Below, in pieces: positions 8,424 through 17,530 of a stretch of 25,889 nt of DNA. The notes under the pieces are model-generated. The model was not told the DNA's origin and ran no database searches. It saw nothing but the letters and a program-made list of their open reading frames with translations. Both the position numbers and the translations under genes were made by a program. The DNA is from JBBQKP01 sp038326995 (GTDB taxonomy: Bacteria; Planctomycetota; Phycisphaerae; Tepidisphaerales; Tepidisphaeraceae). The stretch lies in the NCBI GenBank assembly GCA_038326995.1, contig JBBQKP010000025.1:1-25889 (forward strand), given 5' to 3'. Position 1 is the first letter of the stretch. Each line of letters opens with the position of its first letter.

Positions 8424-8457
8424 AAAACGCCCGCCCATAAAAATGGACGGGCGTTTT
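8424..8457. terminator. Bidirectional rho-independent terminator
   Basis: AAAACGCCCG (8424-8433) pairs with CGGGCGTTTT (8448-8457). After one C/A mismatch, CCA pairs with TGG around the loop TAAAAA. The A and T tracts on both sides allow termination of both the plus-strand DUF2007-like gene and the minus-strand gene ending at 8478. Confidence 0.9.
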
Positions 8458-8477
8458 CGATTGAACATCAATAAGTT

Positions 8478-9032
8478 TTACTTGCGCTTGATCACTTCGA
8501 AGATCCCCTGCGTCTTGATGACGGTCAGCGAATCGTCGTACAGGTGGAACGACTGAACCAGAAGCTCGTGGCTGCGGCGCTCAACGTCGAGCACGGACAA
8601 CGCGGACCCGCACTCGGCGGATGCGGGCGTCTCGGCGGTCATCAGTTCACGCTTGGCGGCGTAGGCGGCGATTTCATCGCGGGTGGCGGTGTAAAGCGCC
8701 TGATTCAACTGCTCTTCCTGAGTGGAAATCATGTACTTGATCGTTTCCTCGGCGATCATCTCGTGATACCGCTCGCCGCGACACAAAAGCGACTGAATCA
8801 ACCCCCGCTCCTGAACGGGCTGCGAAGCATGAACACATGCCTCGGCCAGCGCGATTCGGCCGACTGCGAAGCTCACCACGTGCCCGCCCTCGACGAGCCA
8901 GATGTCCGCATCGTACGCGCGGCGAGTAACCTGCTCGCTCGCAAGAATCTTGAAAAACTCGGGGTGAGGCACGCGCTGATAAAGCGAGAGCATCAGTCCC
9001 TGGTTGCGACGCTGTTTGGTTCGATTGGCCAT
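8478..9032 (-). CDS. Hypothetical protein, unrecognised family
   Basis: The frame is open up to 9122, but the ATG at 9032 (MANRTKQRRNQG) is preferred because the residues upstream are Cys/Arg-rich and unlike the rest. This gives 184 residues, soluble, with a basic start and a long central helical, Glu/Ala-rich part (EETIKYMISTQEEQLNQAL). It ends LLVQSFHLYDDSLTVIKTQG then FEVIKRK. There is no signal peptide, membrane segment or known catalytic motif. No strong Shine-Dalgarno sequence precedes either start. It is monocistronic, with the shared terminator 54 nt or less downstream. I do not recognise the family; the even composition and conserved-looking helices argue for a real gene rather than a shadow frame. 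Confidence 0.65.
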   Translation of the reverse strand: MANRTKQRRNQGLMLSLYQRVPHPEFFKILASEQVTRRAYDADIWLVEGGHVVSFAVGRIALAEACVHASQPVQERGLIQSLLCRGERYHEMIAEETIKYMISTQEEQLNQALYTATRDEIAAYAAKRELMTAETPASAECGSALSVLDVERRSHELLVQSFHLYDDSLTVIKTQGIFEVIKRK

Positions 9033-9559
9033 GAGTGAAAAGATTTTGGAAATTCGGGCATCCCGGCCCGGAAAAAGCGCGTGTAGACGGACTCCACATC
9101 CTGCACATACTCTCCACTGCAACTACATCTCCAAAACAGACTTTGTGATGTTTGCCTGCTTGGTGACTCAACTTCCCGTTACATTCATTCCCAGCATACA
9201 TTACCGCAATTGCATGTAGAAAATACGCTACCCATGCATCACGGTTCCAGTGTGATGCGGTCAGATAGTGAATATGAACTTCCTCGAAAACGTTCCGAGG
9301 TTTGAAGCGTTGAGTATAGCGGTTCGCATTCAACTTTTCTAGACAATTTTAGGGTAAGCTCACAATTGATTATAGAATAGTCACAAACGTACCGAAAAGA
9401 CTGTCAAATAACGACTTAGGCGATTTCAATTACCCGTTTCTTCAATCAGCAATCGAAAAATAATATTTTACCCACCATATATGGCGTGCTCGCGGGCACG
9501 ATACCCCGACAGCTAGTGGACGATCCCCGAACGGAAAATATTCGCAATACTGCGATTAT
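9033..9559. other. AT-rich intergenic region upstream of the hypothetical gene
   Basis: About 530 bp with clearly lower GC than its surroundings, especially 9290-9480. It should carry the promoter of the minus-strand gene starting at 9032. A 7-bp hairpin (GCATCAC 9236-9242, GTGATGC 9252-9258) and a 5-bp one (CGTGC/GCACG near 9485-9500) are visible; neither has a T tract. No tRNA or coding frame is supported. Confidence 0.5.
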
Positions 9560-9619
9560 TTATTGGGCCGCATCCGCGTCGAGAATATCCACCGCCCCAT
9601 CGAGCGCAAATTGATTGCT
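9560..9619 (-). other. Coding-like in-frame tail after the fliM stop codon
   Basis: Directly after the fliM TAA (9620-9622, minus strand) the same frame continues for 19 sense codons to a second TAA at 9560-9562. The translation is SNQFALDGAVDILDADAAQ, whose acidic/aliphatic composition resembles a real C-terminus. It could be decayed former coding sequence, an occasional readthrough extension, or chance. Confidence 0.35.
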
Positions 9620-10654
9620 TTAGTCGATGTGTTTCGCGGATCCGGTAATGCGAACCGCTTTTCCGCCGCGGAACTTGCCCAGAAGGCCCCTGAACTTCGT
9701 GCGACCTTCGACCTCAACTGTGACTTCAGTGTCGGTCGGCTTCTCGGTCGTAATGATATCGCCGATCTGCATTCCAATAAGGTCGCTTACTTTCATGGTG
9801 GTATGCGCCAGCACGGCCGTCATCTCCAGCTTCGCGCTGTTGATGTTCTTTTTGATCTTCTGCTGCGAATCATCGTCAACACCTTTCTTCTGATAGCTGA
9901 ACCAGCTCTGCTGACTCAGTTGTGCCATGATCGGCTCGATCGTGTTGTACGGAATGCAAAGGCTCATCGTCCCCGCCCGGTTGCCCATCTTCAACTCAAA
10001 CCCGACCAGCACCACCGTCTCGTTCGGCGGGACGATCTGCACGAGCTGCGGGTTGCTCTCAAAATCGCTCACGCTAAACGTCAGCGGCGAGAGATTGCTC
10101 CACGCTTCGCTCAAATTCGCCGTCGCGCGCTCGGTGATCTTCTCCACCAATCGCTGTTCGATCTGCGTCAAAGGCCGTTGCGGAATGAACAGCTGCGCAC
10201 TGCTTCCGCCCAGCAGTCGGTCGATGATCGGATAAATGATCAGCGGGCTGATTTCAAGACACACCTGCCCTTCCAACTGATCGGCCTTTAGCAAATTGAA
10301 ACACGTCGGGTTCGGCAGTGAGTGAATGAATTCACTGTAAGTCAGTTGCTCCAAATGGGCGACGGATACTTCAACGATCGTGCGAAGATATCCCGAGAGC
10401 GATGCCCCGAAATTTCGGCTGAAGCCTTCGTGCAATGCGGACAAGGCGCGCATCTGGTCTTTGCTGACGCGCTCGGGCCGTTTGAAATCGTAAAGCAGCA
10501 CGTCGGACGGCGAGACGTCCGACTTACCGAAGACGCGGTTGATGCCCCGGTTCGAGGACATGCCCGCGTCGTTACCACTTCCCGAACCACCGCCTGTCCC
10601 CTCGACCGCGGCAAGGAGGGCATCGACTTCAGATTGGTCCAGAAGATCAGGCAA
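9620..10654 (-). CDS. fliM: Flagellar motor switch protein FliM
   Basis: 344 residues, close to the usual FliM length. FliM sits in the cytoplasmic C-ring with FliG and FliN and sets rotation direction on binding phospho-CheY. The N-terminal LDQSEVDALL (5-14) is the conserved CheY-P-binding helix, followed by a Gly/Ser linker. The middle CheC-like domain carries YDFKRPERVSKDQMRALSALHE, LRTIVEVSVAHLEQLTYSEF and LIIYPIIDRLLGG. The C-terminal SpoA/FliN-like domain holds VSDLIGMQIGDII and the GLLGKFRGGKAVRI strand. The start is TTG at 10654 with GGAG ten nucleotides upstream. No other flagellar gene is in the window, so it is an orphan locus here, with its own promoter expected at 10655-10774. 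A coding-like tail follows the stop. Confidence 0.96.
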   Translation of the reverse strand: MPDLLDQSEVDALLAAVEGTGGGSGSGNDAGMSSNRGINRVFGKSDVSPSDVLLYDFKRPERVSKDQMRALSALHEGFSRNFGASLSGYLRTIVEVSVAHLEQLTYSEFIHSLPNPTCFNLLKADQLEGQVCLEISPLIIYPIIDRLLGGSSAQLFIPQRPLTQIEQRLVEKITERATANLSEAWSNLSPLTFSVSDFESNPQLVQIVPPNETVVLVGFELKMGNRAGTMSLCIPYNTIEPIMAQLSQQSWFSYQKKGVDDDSQQKIKKNINSAKLEMTAVLAHTTMKVSDLIGMQIGDIITTEKPTDTEVTVEVEGRTKFRGLLGKFRGGKAVRITGSAKHID

Positions 10655-10774
10655 AGTGCGGCCTACTCCGTTTCAACGATTTCAGACAAGGACGCGGGCA
10701 TCCGTGCTCGCGACTCAATCACTTATCGGTCTATCGTCCGAAGTTTCCACAGTGTTGATTCTGTACGCTAGCCG

Positions 10775-10809
10775 AAAACGCCCGCCCGAGAAACCCGGGC
10801 GGGCGTTTT
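10775..10809 (-). terminator. Rho-independent terminator of the giant PKD/RTX gene
   Basis: A 14-bp perfect stem (AAAACGCCCGCCCG 10775-10788 with CGGGCGGGCGTTTT 10796-10809) encloses a 7-nt loop. It lies 27 nt downstream of the giant gene stop and separates it from fliM. Confidence 0.92.
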
Positions 10810-10836
10810 GATTTCGAATTTGTGTGGTCCAGGAAC

Positions 10837-13800
10837 TTACAGGGCCAGCACATTGTCGGCGGATGTTGACCCGATGATCGAATCCGTCGGCGAGCCGCGA
10901 GAGACGATCCAGTCTGCGTCGGTGCCGCTTGTGATGATGTCACGTGCGCCATCAACGCTGACAGTGGTGTCATTGATCACCGCATTGCTGAACAGCCCGA
11001 CCTGACGAAGCCTTGCGACACGATTGGCGAAGGTGTTTCCGCTGGTCCACTCGTTGCGGATGGTCGTATAGTTCTGGCTCGATATGACTTCTGAGCCGAC
11101 GACCAGATCCTCGCCCGCCCCGGCGTCGATGCGGTCGATTCCGCCCGAGCCGAACACGATGTCGCGACCTTCGCCCGTAACGATCGTGTCCGCGCCGCCG
11201 TTGCCGACGACGAAGTCGTTGCCGGTGCTGGTGAGAATGGAGTCGTTTCCGTCACCGCCGCTGATGAAGACGTCGTTGCTGAGGTTGTTGTTGATGGTGA
11301 CGCGGTCATCCCCGCCCAGGGCGAATACGGAGATGGGTCGGTCGATGGCGAAGTCTGGTGACGCGACGCCGTTGGTGAAGACGCGAATCCGATTGTTTCT
11401 GGTCCTGGTGACGTTGATCACATCGTTGCCGGAGGTTCCGGTGATGACGATCGCTGCGTCAAAGACATCGCCCGAAGTGTTGCCGCTGAAGGCGTTGGAG
11501 ACGGCCACCGTTCGGGTCACGCTTGCAGACGCCGTGCCGTCGGACGCACTGAACACGATCGTCTGTGAACCTGCCGAGGCGAAAGTCAGCGGCAGATTGA
11601 AACTGCCAGTCGCGGTGCCCACGGGCAAGACGACGTCGCTCGCGCCGTTGAGACTGTAGCGCGACGTGATCGTTGAAGCAGACCCCACATCCGCCCACTG
11701 GAACGCGAAGATATTGCTCTCGCCGGGACGCACCGTCACACCAACCGTCGAAGCATCGGTGACGACGGGAGCGAGGTTGTTAACCGTAAGCGAACGGAAC
11801 TCAGAGGTCGCGAGGTCGCCGCTGTCACGAGCGGTCAGCTGAATCGAGTACGAACCCGGTTGATCCGGCGTGAAGTTCAAGGCAATACCGTTTTGGGTGG
11901 CGACAACCGTGTCGCCCAGACGTACGGTCCAGATGTATCCGATGTCCGTCGGGCCCGCGGGGTCGGTCGCCTGGCCGGTGACGCTGACGATCTGGCCTTC
12001 GTTGATGGCGGAGAGGTCGCCGACGACGGCCACGTCGTTTGGTGCGATATTGGCGACTTGAATGTCGCGGGTGCGTACGGTTTCCCCGCCGTCACCGTCG
12101 CTGACGATAACGCGTGCGGAATAATTGCCTGGCAAGCTCGGCGTCACTTGGAAGACGGGCTGGGTTCCCGTGACCCCAACGAGCGGCGAGCCGTTGAGCA
12201 AGAGCTGCCACGCGTATTCCAAGCCGCCCAGGTCCGCCTCGACGTCATCCACATTCACAGTAAACGTGACGGTATTGCCCTGGTTGAGCGTGGTGTCGTC
12301 CAAGTCAACGCCCGTCGAAGTCGGTGCGACGTTGGCGACGGATACAACGCTGGTGGTTGTGCCCGTGGCGTTGCCGTCGTCGGTGACTTGAAGCTGAACC
12401 GTATATGAGCCGTCGTCGGGCGGGGTGAAGCTGAAGTTTGCGGCTGATCCGCTCTCCAGAACTGCCCCGACACCGCCGAGGCGAACCGTCCAGGCGTAGG
12501 TCGCTCCCGTCGCATCGGCGGCGACATCGGTAAAGCTTCCGGCCGCGCTGAAGGCGACGCCTTCGACTGCATTATTTGAAGCCACGATGCTCGGCACGGG
12601 CGCGACGTTCGTCACCGTGACCGTCTGTGACAATACCGAGAACCATCCTAGGTCGTCCTGAGGTAGCAGCTCGACGCGATACGTGCCATCGTCGGCCGGG
12701 GTGAAGCTGAAGTTCGCTCCGCTGCCGGTCGCGATGGGCTGTGCAAAGAAGCCGGCGTTGACATCAAACACTTGCCATCCGTACGTGATGGTGTCGTCTG
12801 AGCCGGGATCAGTCGCCGTGCCGGTGAACGAGAGCAGTTGGCCTTCCGCGTTCACGTTGTTGACTGACGCGGTGAGCTGGCCCGTGGGCGCCACGTTCGC
12901 GACGGCCACGTTCGCGCTGGTGGCGTTGCCCGTCGCGCTGTCCTTGTCGGTCACAACAACACTTGCCGACCATGTGCCTTCGTTGTTAGCGACGAATTGA
13001 AGCGCAGAACCGACATTCGCACCTAGCGGCAATGCGACGACCTGCCCGTTACGCCTGAGTGTCCAGTTGTACGTGTGCGTGTCGGCAGAGCCCGCATCGG
13101 TCACATTGGCGGTCAGCACCACGACAGTGCCTTCGTTGATCGAGTTGACCGGCGCGCCAGTGATCGCCACCGTCGGTGCGACGTTGTTTACGATGAAGTT
13201 CGCCGAGAGCACGGCACCGATGCCGTCTTGTTCGTCGGTTGCTTCAGCGCGGGCGCGATACGTTCCATTGTCATTGGGCGCGAACGTCAGGGCACTCGTG
13301 CTGGCAGTGGAATTTCCGCCAAGACTATACGGCTGTCCGTTGCGCGTGACGCTCCACCGGTAGGTGAGGTTCGCGTCGCCGCCCGGGTCGTTTCCGGTAG
13401 CGGTAAGCGTGACAGAAGCACCTTCATTGATGGCAGTGAGCGGCGTGCCCGTGATGTTGACGGTGGGATTGAGATTACGCACCTCGACCACGCTGTCTTG
13501 GACGTTCGTGCCGTTGTCGTCGTCGGTGGCGGTGACTTCGACGCGGTAACTCCCCGGCTCGCGCGGCGTAAACGTGAAGCTCGCCAGATTGGCGCTCGCG
13601 CCCTGAAGGTTGTACGCATTGCTACTGCCGTCGCGGTACACGCGCCACTGGTACGACACGGTGTCGGCCGCGCCCGCGTCCGTGGACGTTGCGCTCAGGC
13701 TGACGGTCTGGTTTTCGTCGCGCGTCAAAGGTGCACCGACGATCGTCGCGACAGGGTTCACGTTGCTGACGTTCAGAACGATCGGCAGCGTTACAAAACC

Positions 13801-16800
13801 AGCGTCTTTGTCGCTCACCACGACCTCAGCCGAATACGTGCCGTTGTCGTCGGGGGTGAACGTGAAGTTACGGGCGTTGGTGGTCAGGGCACTCACATCA
13901 ACGGCGGTGCCGTCTTTGGTCAGCGTCCAGGCGTAAGTGAACACAGTATCGTCCGCGCCGACATCGCTGGGGTTCGCGCGGACGGTGATCGCGGTGCCTT
14001 CTGCGAGCACTTCGCCGATCTGCGTGATAGTGGTCGTCGGGGCCACGTTGTTGACGATGATTTCGGCGCTGGTAAACGTCTGGTCCAAGGAGTCGCCGTC
14101 ATTGACGGTGAGGATCGCATCCCACGTGCCGTTGTCCGTGGGAGTGAAGCTGAACGAGCTTCCCGTCGTGACCATGCCCGGCGGCAAGGTAACAGGGTTA
14201 TTGTCTTTTAAGAGCGTCCACGAGTAGCTCAGCACGTCGGCGGAGCCCGGATCTGTAATCGCGGAAGTCAGCACCACGACCGTGCCTTCGTTGATCGCCG
14301 ATATCGGCTCGTTCTCGACTGTTCCAGTCGGCACGACGTTGCTGACAGTGGAGTCGGCGTTGTCGTCGTCAATTCCCCCGTCCCCGTCTGTCACGGACAA
14401 TGTCGCTTCGTACGTGCCTTCGTCCGGCGCGATGAAGCTCAGCGTCGTGTTGTTCGTGACGGTTCCCTGTGGAAGAGTGAACGCGACGTTATCGCGGGTG
14501 ACCGACCACAAGTACGTCAGCGTGTCGGCTGCCACATCAATAGCGCTGGAAGTGAACGAAAGCGAATCGCCTTCATTCGCGACAGCAGTGGTGGTCGAAG
14601 CCGTCACAGCCGGGTTAAGGTTCAGCCCGTCGCCGTTGACTGATTCAACATCACTCTCGCCGCCGTCTTCATCGAAGGCGAAAACCTGGAACAGATAAGC
14701 GCCATCGTCGGGAACGAAGAAGTTGACAGAACTGCCCGTGGTCCAGGGCGTAAGCGTCCCGCCGTTATACAAAATGCGATATTGATATTGAACGGTGTCG
14801 GCAGCGACGTCGGTCGAGTTGCCGAAGGTCAGCGCAAGCGTCTCGCCTTCGTTGAAAGGATCAATAATGCCCGAAATCGAAGGCAAGGTCGGCGCGACGT
14901 TGCCCACGTTGAACGTCGTCGATGAGGCTGTCGAAACGCCGCCGTCTTTGTCGGTCGCGGTGACGGTGACTTCGTATTCGCCGTTGTCTGCGGCAACGAA
15001 GCTAAACGTGTTTTGGTCCGTCGTCAGGCCCGAGACATCGATCTGACTGCCGTCCTGTTTCAGCGTCCACGCGAACGTCGTAGTGCCAGCAGTGTCGAGC
15101 GAGCCGGCGTCAAAGTAGCCCGAAGTCAGGTTGACGGTTTGGCCTTCGAGAACCGTCTGTACCGTGCGTGTGGGGGTGACGGTCGGAGCTGCGTTTGCCA
15201 CGACCAGCGCGGTGCTATCGACATCGACCGTGGTCTGGCCGTCACTGATCTCCACCCGCGCCACAAAACTCCCGTTGTCGTTTGGCACAAATGTGAAGTT
15301 TGATCCGGTGCGAGAGATGTCACCGGGCAACTGCACTTCGACAGTATCTTTGTACAGACGCCAGTTATAAGTCAACTCTGCTGTCGAGCCCGCATCATCC
15401 GCGTCCACAGTCGCGACAACAACGTCGCCTTCACTCACATTCAGTGTCGGATCGATCGAGACGCTGCCCGTCGGATTAACGTTGGCGACGACAATGTCGC
15501 CGGTCTGATCACTGTCCGACCCTTCCCAGTTGTCATCAACCACGACCGCGATTTTGTAATCGCCCGGTTCCTGCGGCGTGAAGTCGAATGTCGCATTATC
15601 AACTTCGACATCGCTCGACAGCGTGTAGGGCTGATTGTTACGCGTCACCGACCACGTGTAGCTGTGCGTGTTGGTCCCAGGGTCTGTTACCGCGACGCTC
15701 GCATTGATCGCCTGCCCTTCCGTGCCGCCCCCTGGAGCGGTGATGACGGCCGTCGGGGCGACGTTGGCGACACTGAAATTGCCCGACTGCCTGGTCACAA
15801 ATCCGCTCTGCGGGTCCGTCACGACCAGCGTGGCTCGGTACGTGCCAGGCGTACGCGGAACGAAGCTAAAGTTGGCAAGGTCGGTCGCAGCACCGTTCAG
15901 GTCGTAATTCGCACCCGCTCGTTCGACGCTCCAGGCGTAGGTAAACGAACCTTCGTTCAAGCCGCCCACGTCGGACGCGTTGGACGTAAAGTTGACGGTG
16001 TCGCCCGCGCTGGTGTTGGTCGGGTCGCTGCTGATGGTCGCTTCCGGCGCGGCATTGGCGACGGTGATGATGACCGAACTCACGCCCACCGTGCTGGCGG
16101 GATCGAGGTTGTCTTCGTCAATTTCGACTGCCTTCACTTTTACTTCATAAACGCCCGGCTCATTGAAAATATGTGTGAGTTCTTCCGTGCCGACCTCTGC
16201 AAACTCAGACTCGCCGTCACCCCAGTCGATCGACCAGCCCGCGATCGAGGTCTCACGGTTGGTGGTCGCGAAGCTGATGGCAGCGCTTTCGCCTTCATCA
16301 ATGCTTATGTCGGTGGTCGAGACAGTGACGATCGGGTTCACCTGCGCCACGGCCAGGACGCGAGTGAGATTGTGCGAGCCGTTCTGCTGGACCGCAGTCA
16401 GTGTGACCGTGTAGCTGCCCTGTGTGCTGTAGGCATGCTCGGCCGAGCGCAGCGTGCTCTTAGGGACGGCCGAGTTGAACGTGTCGGTGTTTCCGTCGCC
16501 CCAGTTGACCGACCAACTGGTCACAAGATCGTTCCCGCCGTTGCCCGGGTCGGTGTAGCGCCAGTTGAGTGTATACGCCTGTCCCTCGCCCGAGGTGTTG
16601 CCGCTGGTGATCGAAATCGTCGGCGCGACGTCGGCGATAGTGAGCGTTCGCGTCACGACTGTGGAGACGCGGCTCAGGCTGTCGATCGCACGGGCGGCCA
16701 CGACGCGTGTGCCGTTGTTTGTTGCGTTGAAACGGAAGCTGCGACCCGTCGCCGCCGGGCGGAAGGTGGTGCCGTTGTAGTTGTTGTCCCACTCGATGCG

Positions 16801-17046
16801 GGAGATCGTGGAACCCGGGGTGGCGGTCGCGGCGGCGGCGAGGGTGGTGCTCGAGCCTTCATTCAGGTTCAACGTGCCCGTCACATCCAGAGCGGGAGCG
16901 ACCAACATCCGGCGCTGCTCAAGATTCTCCACAATGCCGCTCCATGCTCGACGCAGAACCGCCCTCTTCTTCTCGCGACGCGAGACTTGATTCGATTGAG
17001 CAGTTGCGGATGAAAGACGGGCGAAGCGGTTGCGAAGAAAAAACAT
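10837..17046 (-). CDS. Giant secreted protein: LEPR-XLL-type motif, ~19 PKD-like modules, C-terminal RTX-like repeats
   Basis: The start is ATG 17046, with GGAG nine nucleotides upstream; the frame is open further up to 17142 but lacks such a site. This gives 2069 residues. Basic N-terminus with LEQRRML (42-48), the planctomycete surface-protein motif. Then about 19 modules of roughly 90-100 residues, each opened by a linker like V(A/N/S)N(V/A/L)(A/N)P and containing (I)NEG, D(P/V)G or DAG, a (Y/F)xW strand, an (L)xFxPxxxGxY strand and V(T)D: PKD/Ig-like beta-sandwiches. The C-terminus (about 11090-11330) has RTX-like calcium-binding nonapeptides (GGDGNDSI, GNGGADTI, GEGRDIVFGSGGIDRI, GAGEDLV), then a ~60-residue tail. 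It probably acts as an extracellular stalk or adhesin, with folding helped by calcium outside the cell. There is no enzyme domain, PEP-CTERM or dockerin. Modules are divergent, so this is an old expansion. Confidence 0.88.
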   Translation of the reverse strand: MFFLRNRFARLSSATAQSNQVSRREKKRAVLRRAWSGIVENLEQRRMLVAPALDVTGTLNLNEGSSTTLAAAATATPGSTISRIEWDNNYNGTTFRPAATGRSFRFNATNNGTRVVAARAIDSLSRVSTVVTRTLTIADVAPTISITSGNTSGEGQAYTLNWRYTDPGNGGNDLVTSWSVNWGDGNTDTFNSAVPKSTLRSAEHAYSTQGSYTVTLTAVQQNGSHNLTRVLAVAQVNPIVTVSTTDISIDEGESAAISFATTNRETSIAGWSIDWGDGESEFAEVGTEELTHIFNEPGVYEVKVKAVEIDEDNLDPASTVGVSSVIITVANAAPEATISSDPTNTSAGDTVNFTSNASDVGGLNEGSFTYAWSVERAGANYDLNGAATDLANFSFVPRTPGTYRATLVVTDPQSGFVTRQSGNFSVANVAPTAVITAPGGGTEGQAINASVAVTDPGTNTHSYTWSVTRNNQPYTLSSDVEVDNATFDFTPQEPGDYKIAVVVDDNWEGSDSDQTGDIVVANVNPTGSVSIDPTLNVSEGDVVVATVDADDAGSTAELTYNWRLYKDTVEVQLPGDISRTGSNFTFVPNDNGSFVARVEISDGQTTVDVDSTALVVANAAPTVTPTRTVQTVLEGQTVNLTSGYFDAGSLDTAGTTTFAWTLKQDGSQIDVSGLTTDQNTFSFVAADNGEYEVTVTATDKDGGVSTASSTTFNVGNVAPTLPSISGIIDPFNEGETLALTFGNSTDVAADTVQYQYRILYNGGTLTPWTTGSSVNFFVPDDGAYLFQVFAFDEDGGESDVESVNGDGLNLNPAVTASTTTAVANEGDSLSFTSSAIDVAADTLTYLWSVTRDNVAFTLPQGTVTNNTTLSFIAPDEGTYEATLSVTDGDGGIDDDNADSTVSNVVPTGTVENEPISAINEGTVVVLTSAITDPGSADVLSYSWTLLKDNNPVTLPPGMVTTGSSFSFTPTDNGTWDAILTVNDGDSLDQTFTSAEIIVNNVAPTTTITQIGEVLAEGTAITVRANPSDVGADDTVFTYAWTLTKDGTAVDVSALTTNARNFTFTPDDNGTYSAEVVVSDKDAGFVTLPIVLNVSNVNPVATIVGAPLTRDENQTVSLSATSTDAGAADTVSYQWRVYRDGSSNAYNLQGASANLASFTFTPREPGSYRVEVTATDDDNGTNVQDSVVEVRNLNPTVNITGTPLTAINEGASVTLTATGNDPGGDANLTYRWSVTRNGQPYSLGGNSTASTSALTFAPNDNGTYRARAEATDEQDGIGAVLSANFIVNNVAPTVAITGAPVNSINEGTVVVLTANVTDAGSADTHTYNWTLRRNGQVVALPLGANVGSALQFVANNEGTWSASVVVTDKDSATGNATSANVAVANVAPTGQLTASVNNVNAEGQLLSFTGTATDPGSDDTITYGWQVFDVNAGFFAQPIATGSGANFSFTPADDGTYRVELLPQDDLGWFSVLSQTVTVTNVAPVPSIVASNNAVEGVAFSAAGSFTDVAADATGATYAWTVRLGGVGAVLESGSAANFSFTPPDDGSYTVQLQVTDDGNATGTTTSVVSVANVAPTSTGVDLDDTTLNQGNTVTFTVNVDDVEADLGGLEYAWQLLLNGSPLVGVTGTQPVFQVTPSLPGNYSARVIVSDGDGGETVRTRDIQVANIAPNDVAVVGDLSAINEGQIVSVTGQATDPAGPTDIGYIWTVRLGDTVVATQNGIALNFTPDQPGSYSIQLTARDSGDLATSEFRSLTVNNLAPVVTDASTVGVTVRPGESNIFAFQWADVGSASTITSRYSLNGASDVVLPVGTATGSFNLPLTFASAGSQTIVFSASDGTASASVTRTVAVSNAFSGNTSGDVFDAAIVITGTSGNDVINVTRTRNNRIRVFTNGVASPDFAIDRPISVFALGGDDRVTINNNLSNDVFISGGDGNDSILTSTGNDFVVGNGGADTIVTGEGRDIVFGSGGIDRIDAGAGEDLVVGSEVISSQNYTTIRNEWTSGNTFANRVARLRQVGLFSNAVINDTTVSVDGARDIITSGTDADWIVSRGSPTDSIIGSTSADNVLAL

Positions 17047-17331
17047 GTGCAGGGTCTCCAGAGATGGACACGGATCCCGCCAGCCGTTCGCGGCGGGCAG
17101 AGATATATCAATCCGTGTCCATTTCTTCTCGACACGCCGCATATCCCGCTACAGCAAATTAAACCGCCCATCTTGACCGCCCATAAGTCCCGTCGCCCCA
17201 GACCAAGCGGCAACGCCCGATTTTCCTGCAGCCTTACTGCCGTTTCGGGGTGGCTCTAATGTTATCTCATGATGGCCTGTCAACGCCTCACACCACAAAT
17301 TCGATTTAATTTACCCAAATCAACGCCGCGG

Positions 17332-17372
17332 GATTTTTCGGAGTATTCCGACAAGAATCATGCCGAAAAATC
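17332..17372. promoter_or_regulatory. 10-bp inverted repeat, possible operator
   Basis: GATTTTTCGG (17332-17341) and CCGAAAAATC (17363-17372) are perfect inverted copies 21 bp apart. ATTC and GAAT (17345-17348, 17355-17358) nest symmetrically inside. It sits in the AT-rich part of a divergent promoter region, so a dimeric regulator site is possible. No known regulator consensus was recognised. Confidence 0.35.
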
Positions 17373-17431
17373 ATTAGAAAATACGAAAAATTCGAACTAT
17401 TTATCGGAAATCAGTGTGGACTAACCGTAAG

Positions 17432-17530
17432 AGTCCGATAGTATCCGCCTGTCCGGTTCGGAGAAACAAAACGATCCTTCCAGCCTGGGAACCCGCTGGA
17501 GCTTCAATTGAAATGACTCCTAATCGGACT
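17432..17530 (+). promoter_or_regulatory. Possible structured 5' leader RNA
   Basis: AGTCCGAT (17432-17439) pairs perfectly with ATCGGACT (17523-17530). They enclose a TCCAGC/GCTGGA hairpin (17479-17484, 17495-17500) and the palindrome TTCAATTGAA (17503-17512). The whole lies about 160 nt before the PEP-CTERM start at 17689. It matches no riboswitch class I know; chance pairing is possible. Confidence 0.25.

Noticed and set aside
8674..9333. 219-codon minus-strand frame overlapping the hypothetical gene
   Set aside because: It is rich in Arg, Gly, Ser and Cys over the overlap, and the alternative frame gives a balanced protein ending at the terminator. Its first part covers AT-rich intergenic DNA.
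9485..9500. Hairpin downstream of fliM as its terminator
   Set aside because: The stem is only 5 bp with no T tract on either strand and lies over 100 nt from the stop.
13075..14211. 378-codon open frame on the plus strand
   Set aside because: Also antisense to the giant gene, with a His/Arg/Val-rich composition and no recognisable domain.
15664..17013. 449-codon open frame on the plus strand
   Set aside because: It is antisense to the PKD modules of the giant gene, which have clear domain structure. Its translation is Arg/Gly/Val-rich without motifs, as expected from a GC-rich shadow frame.
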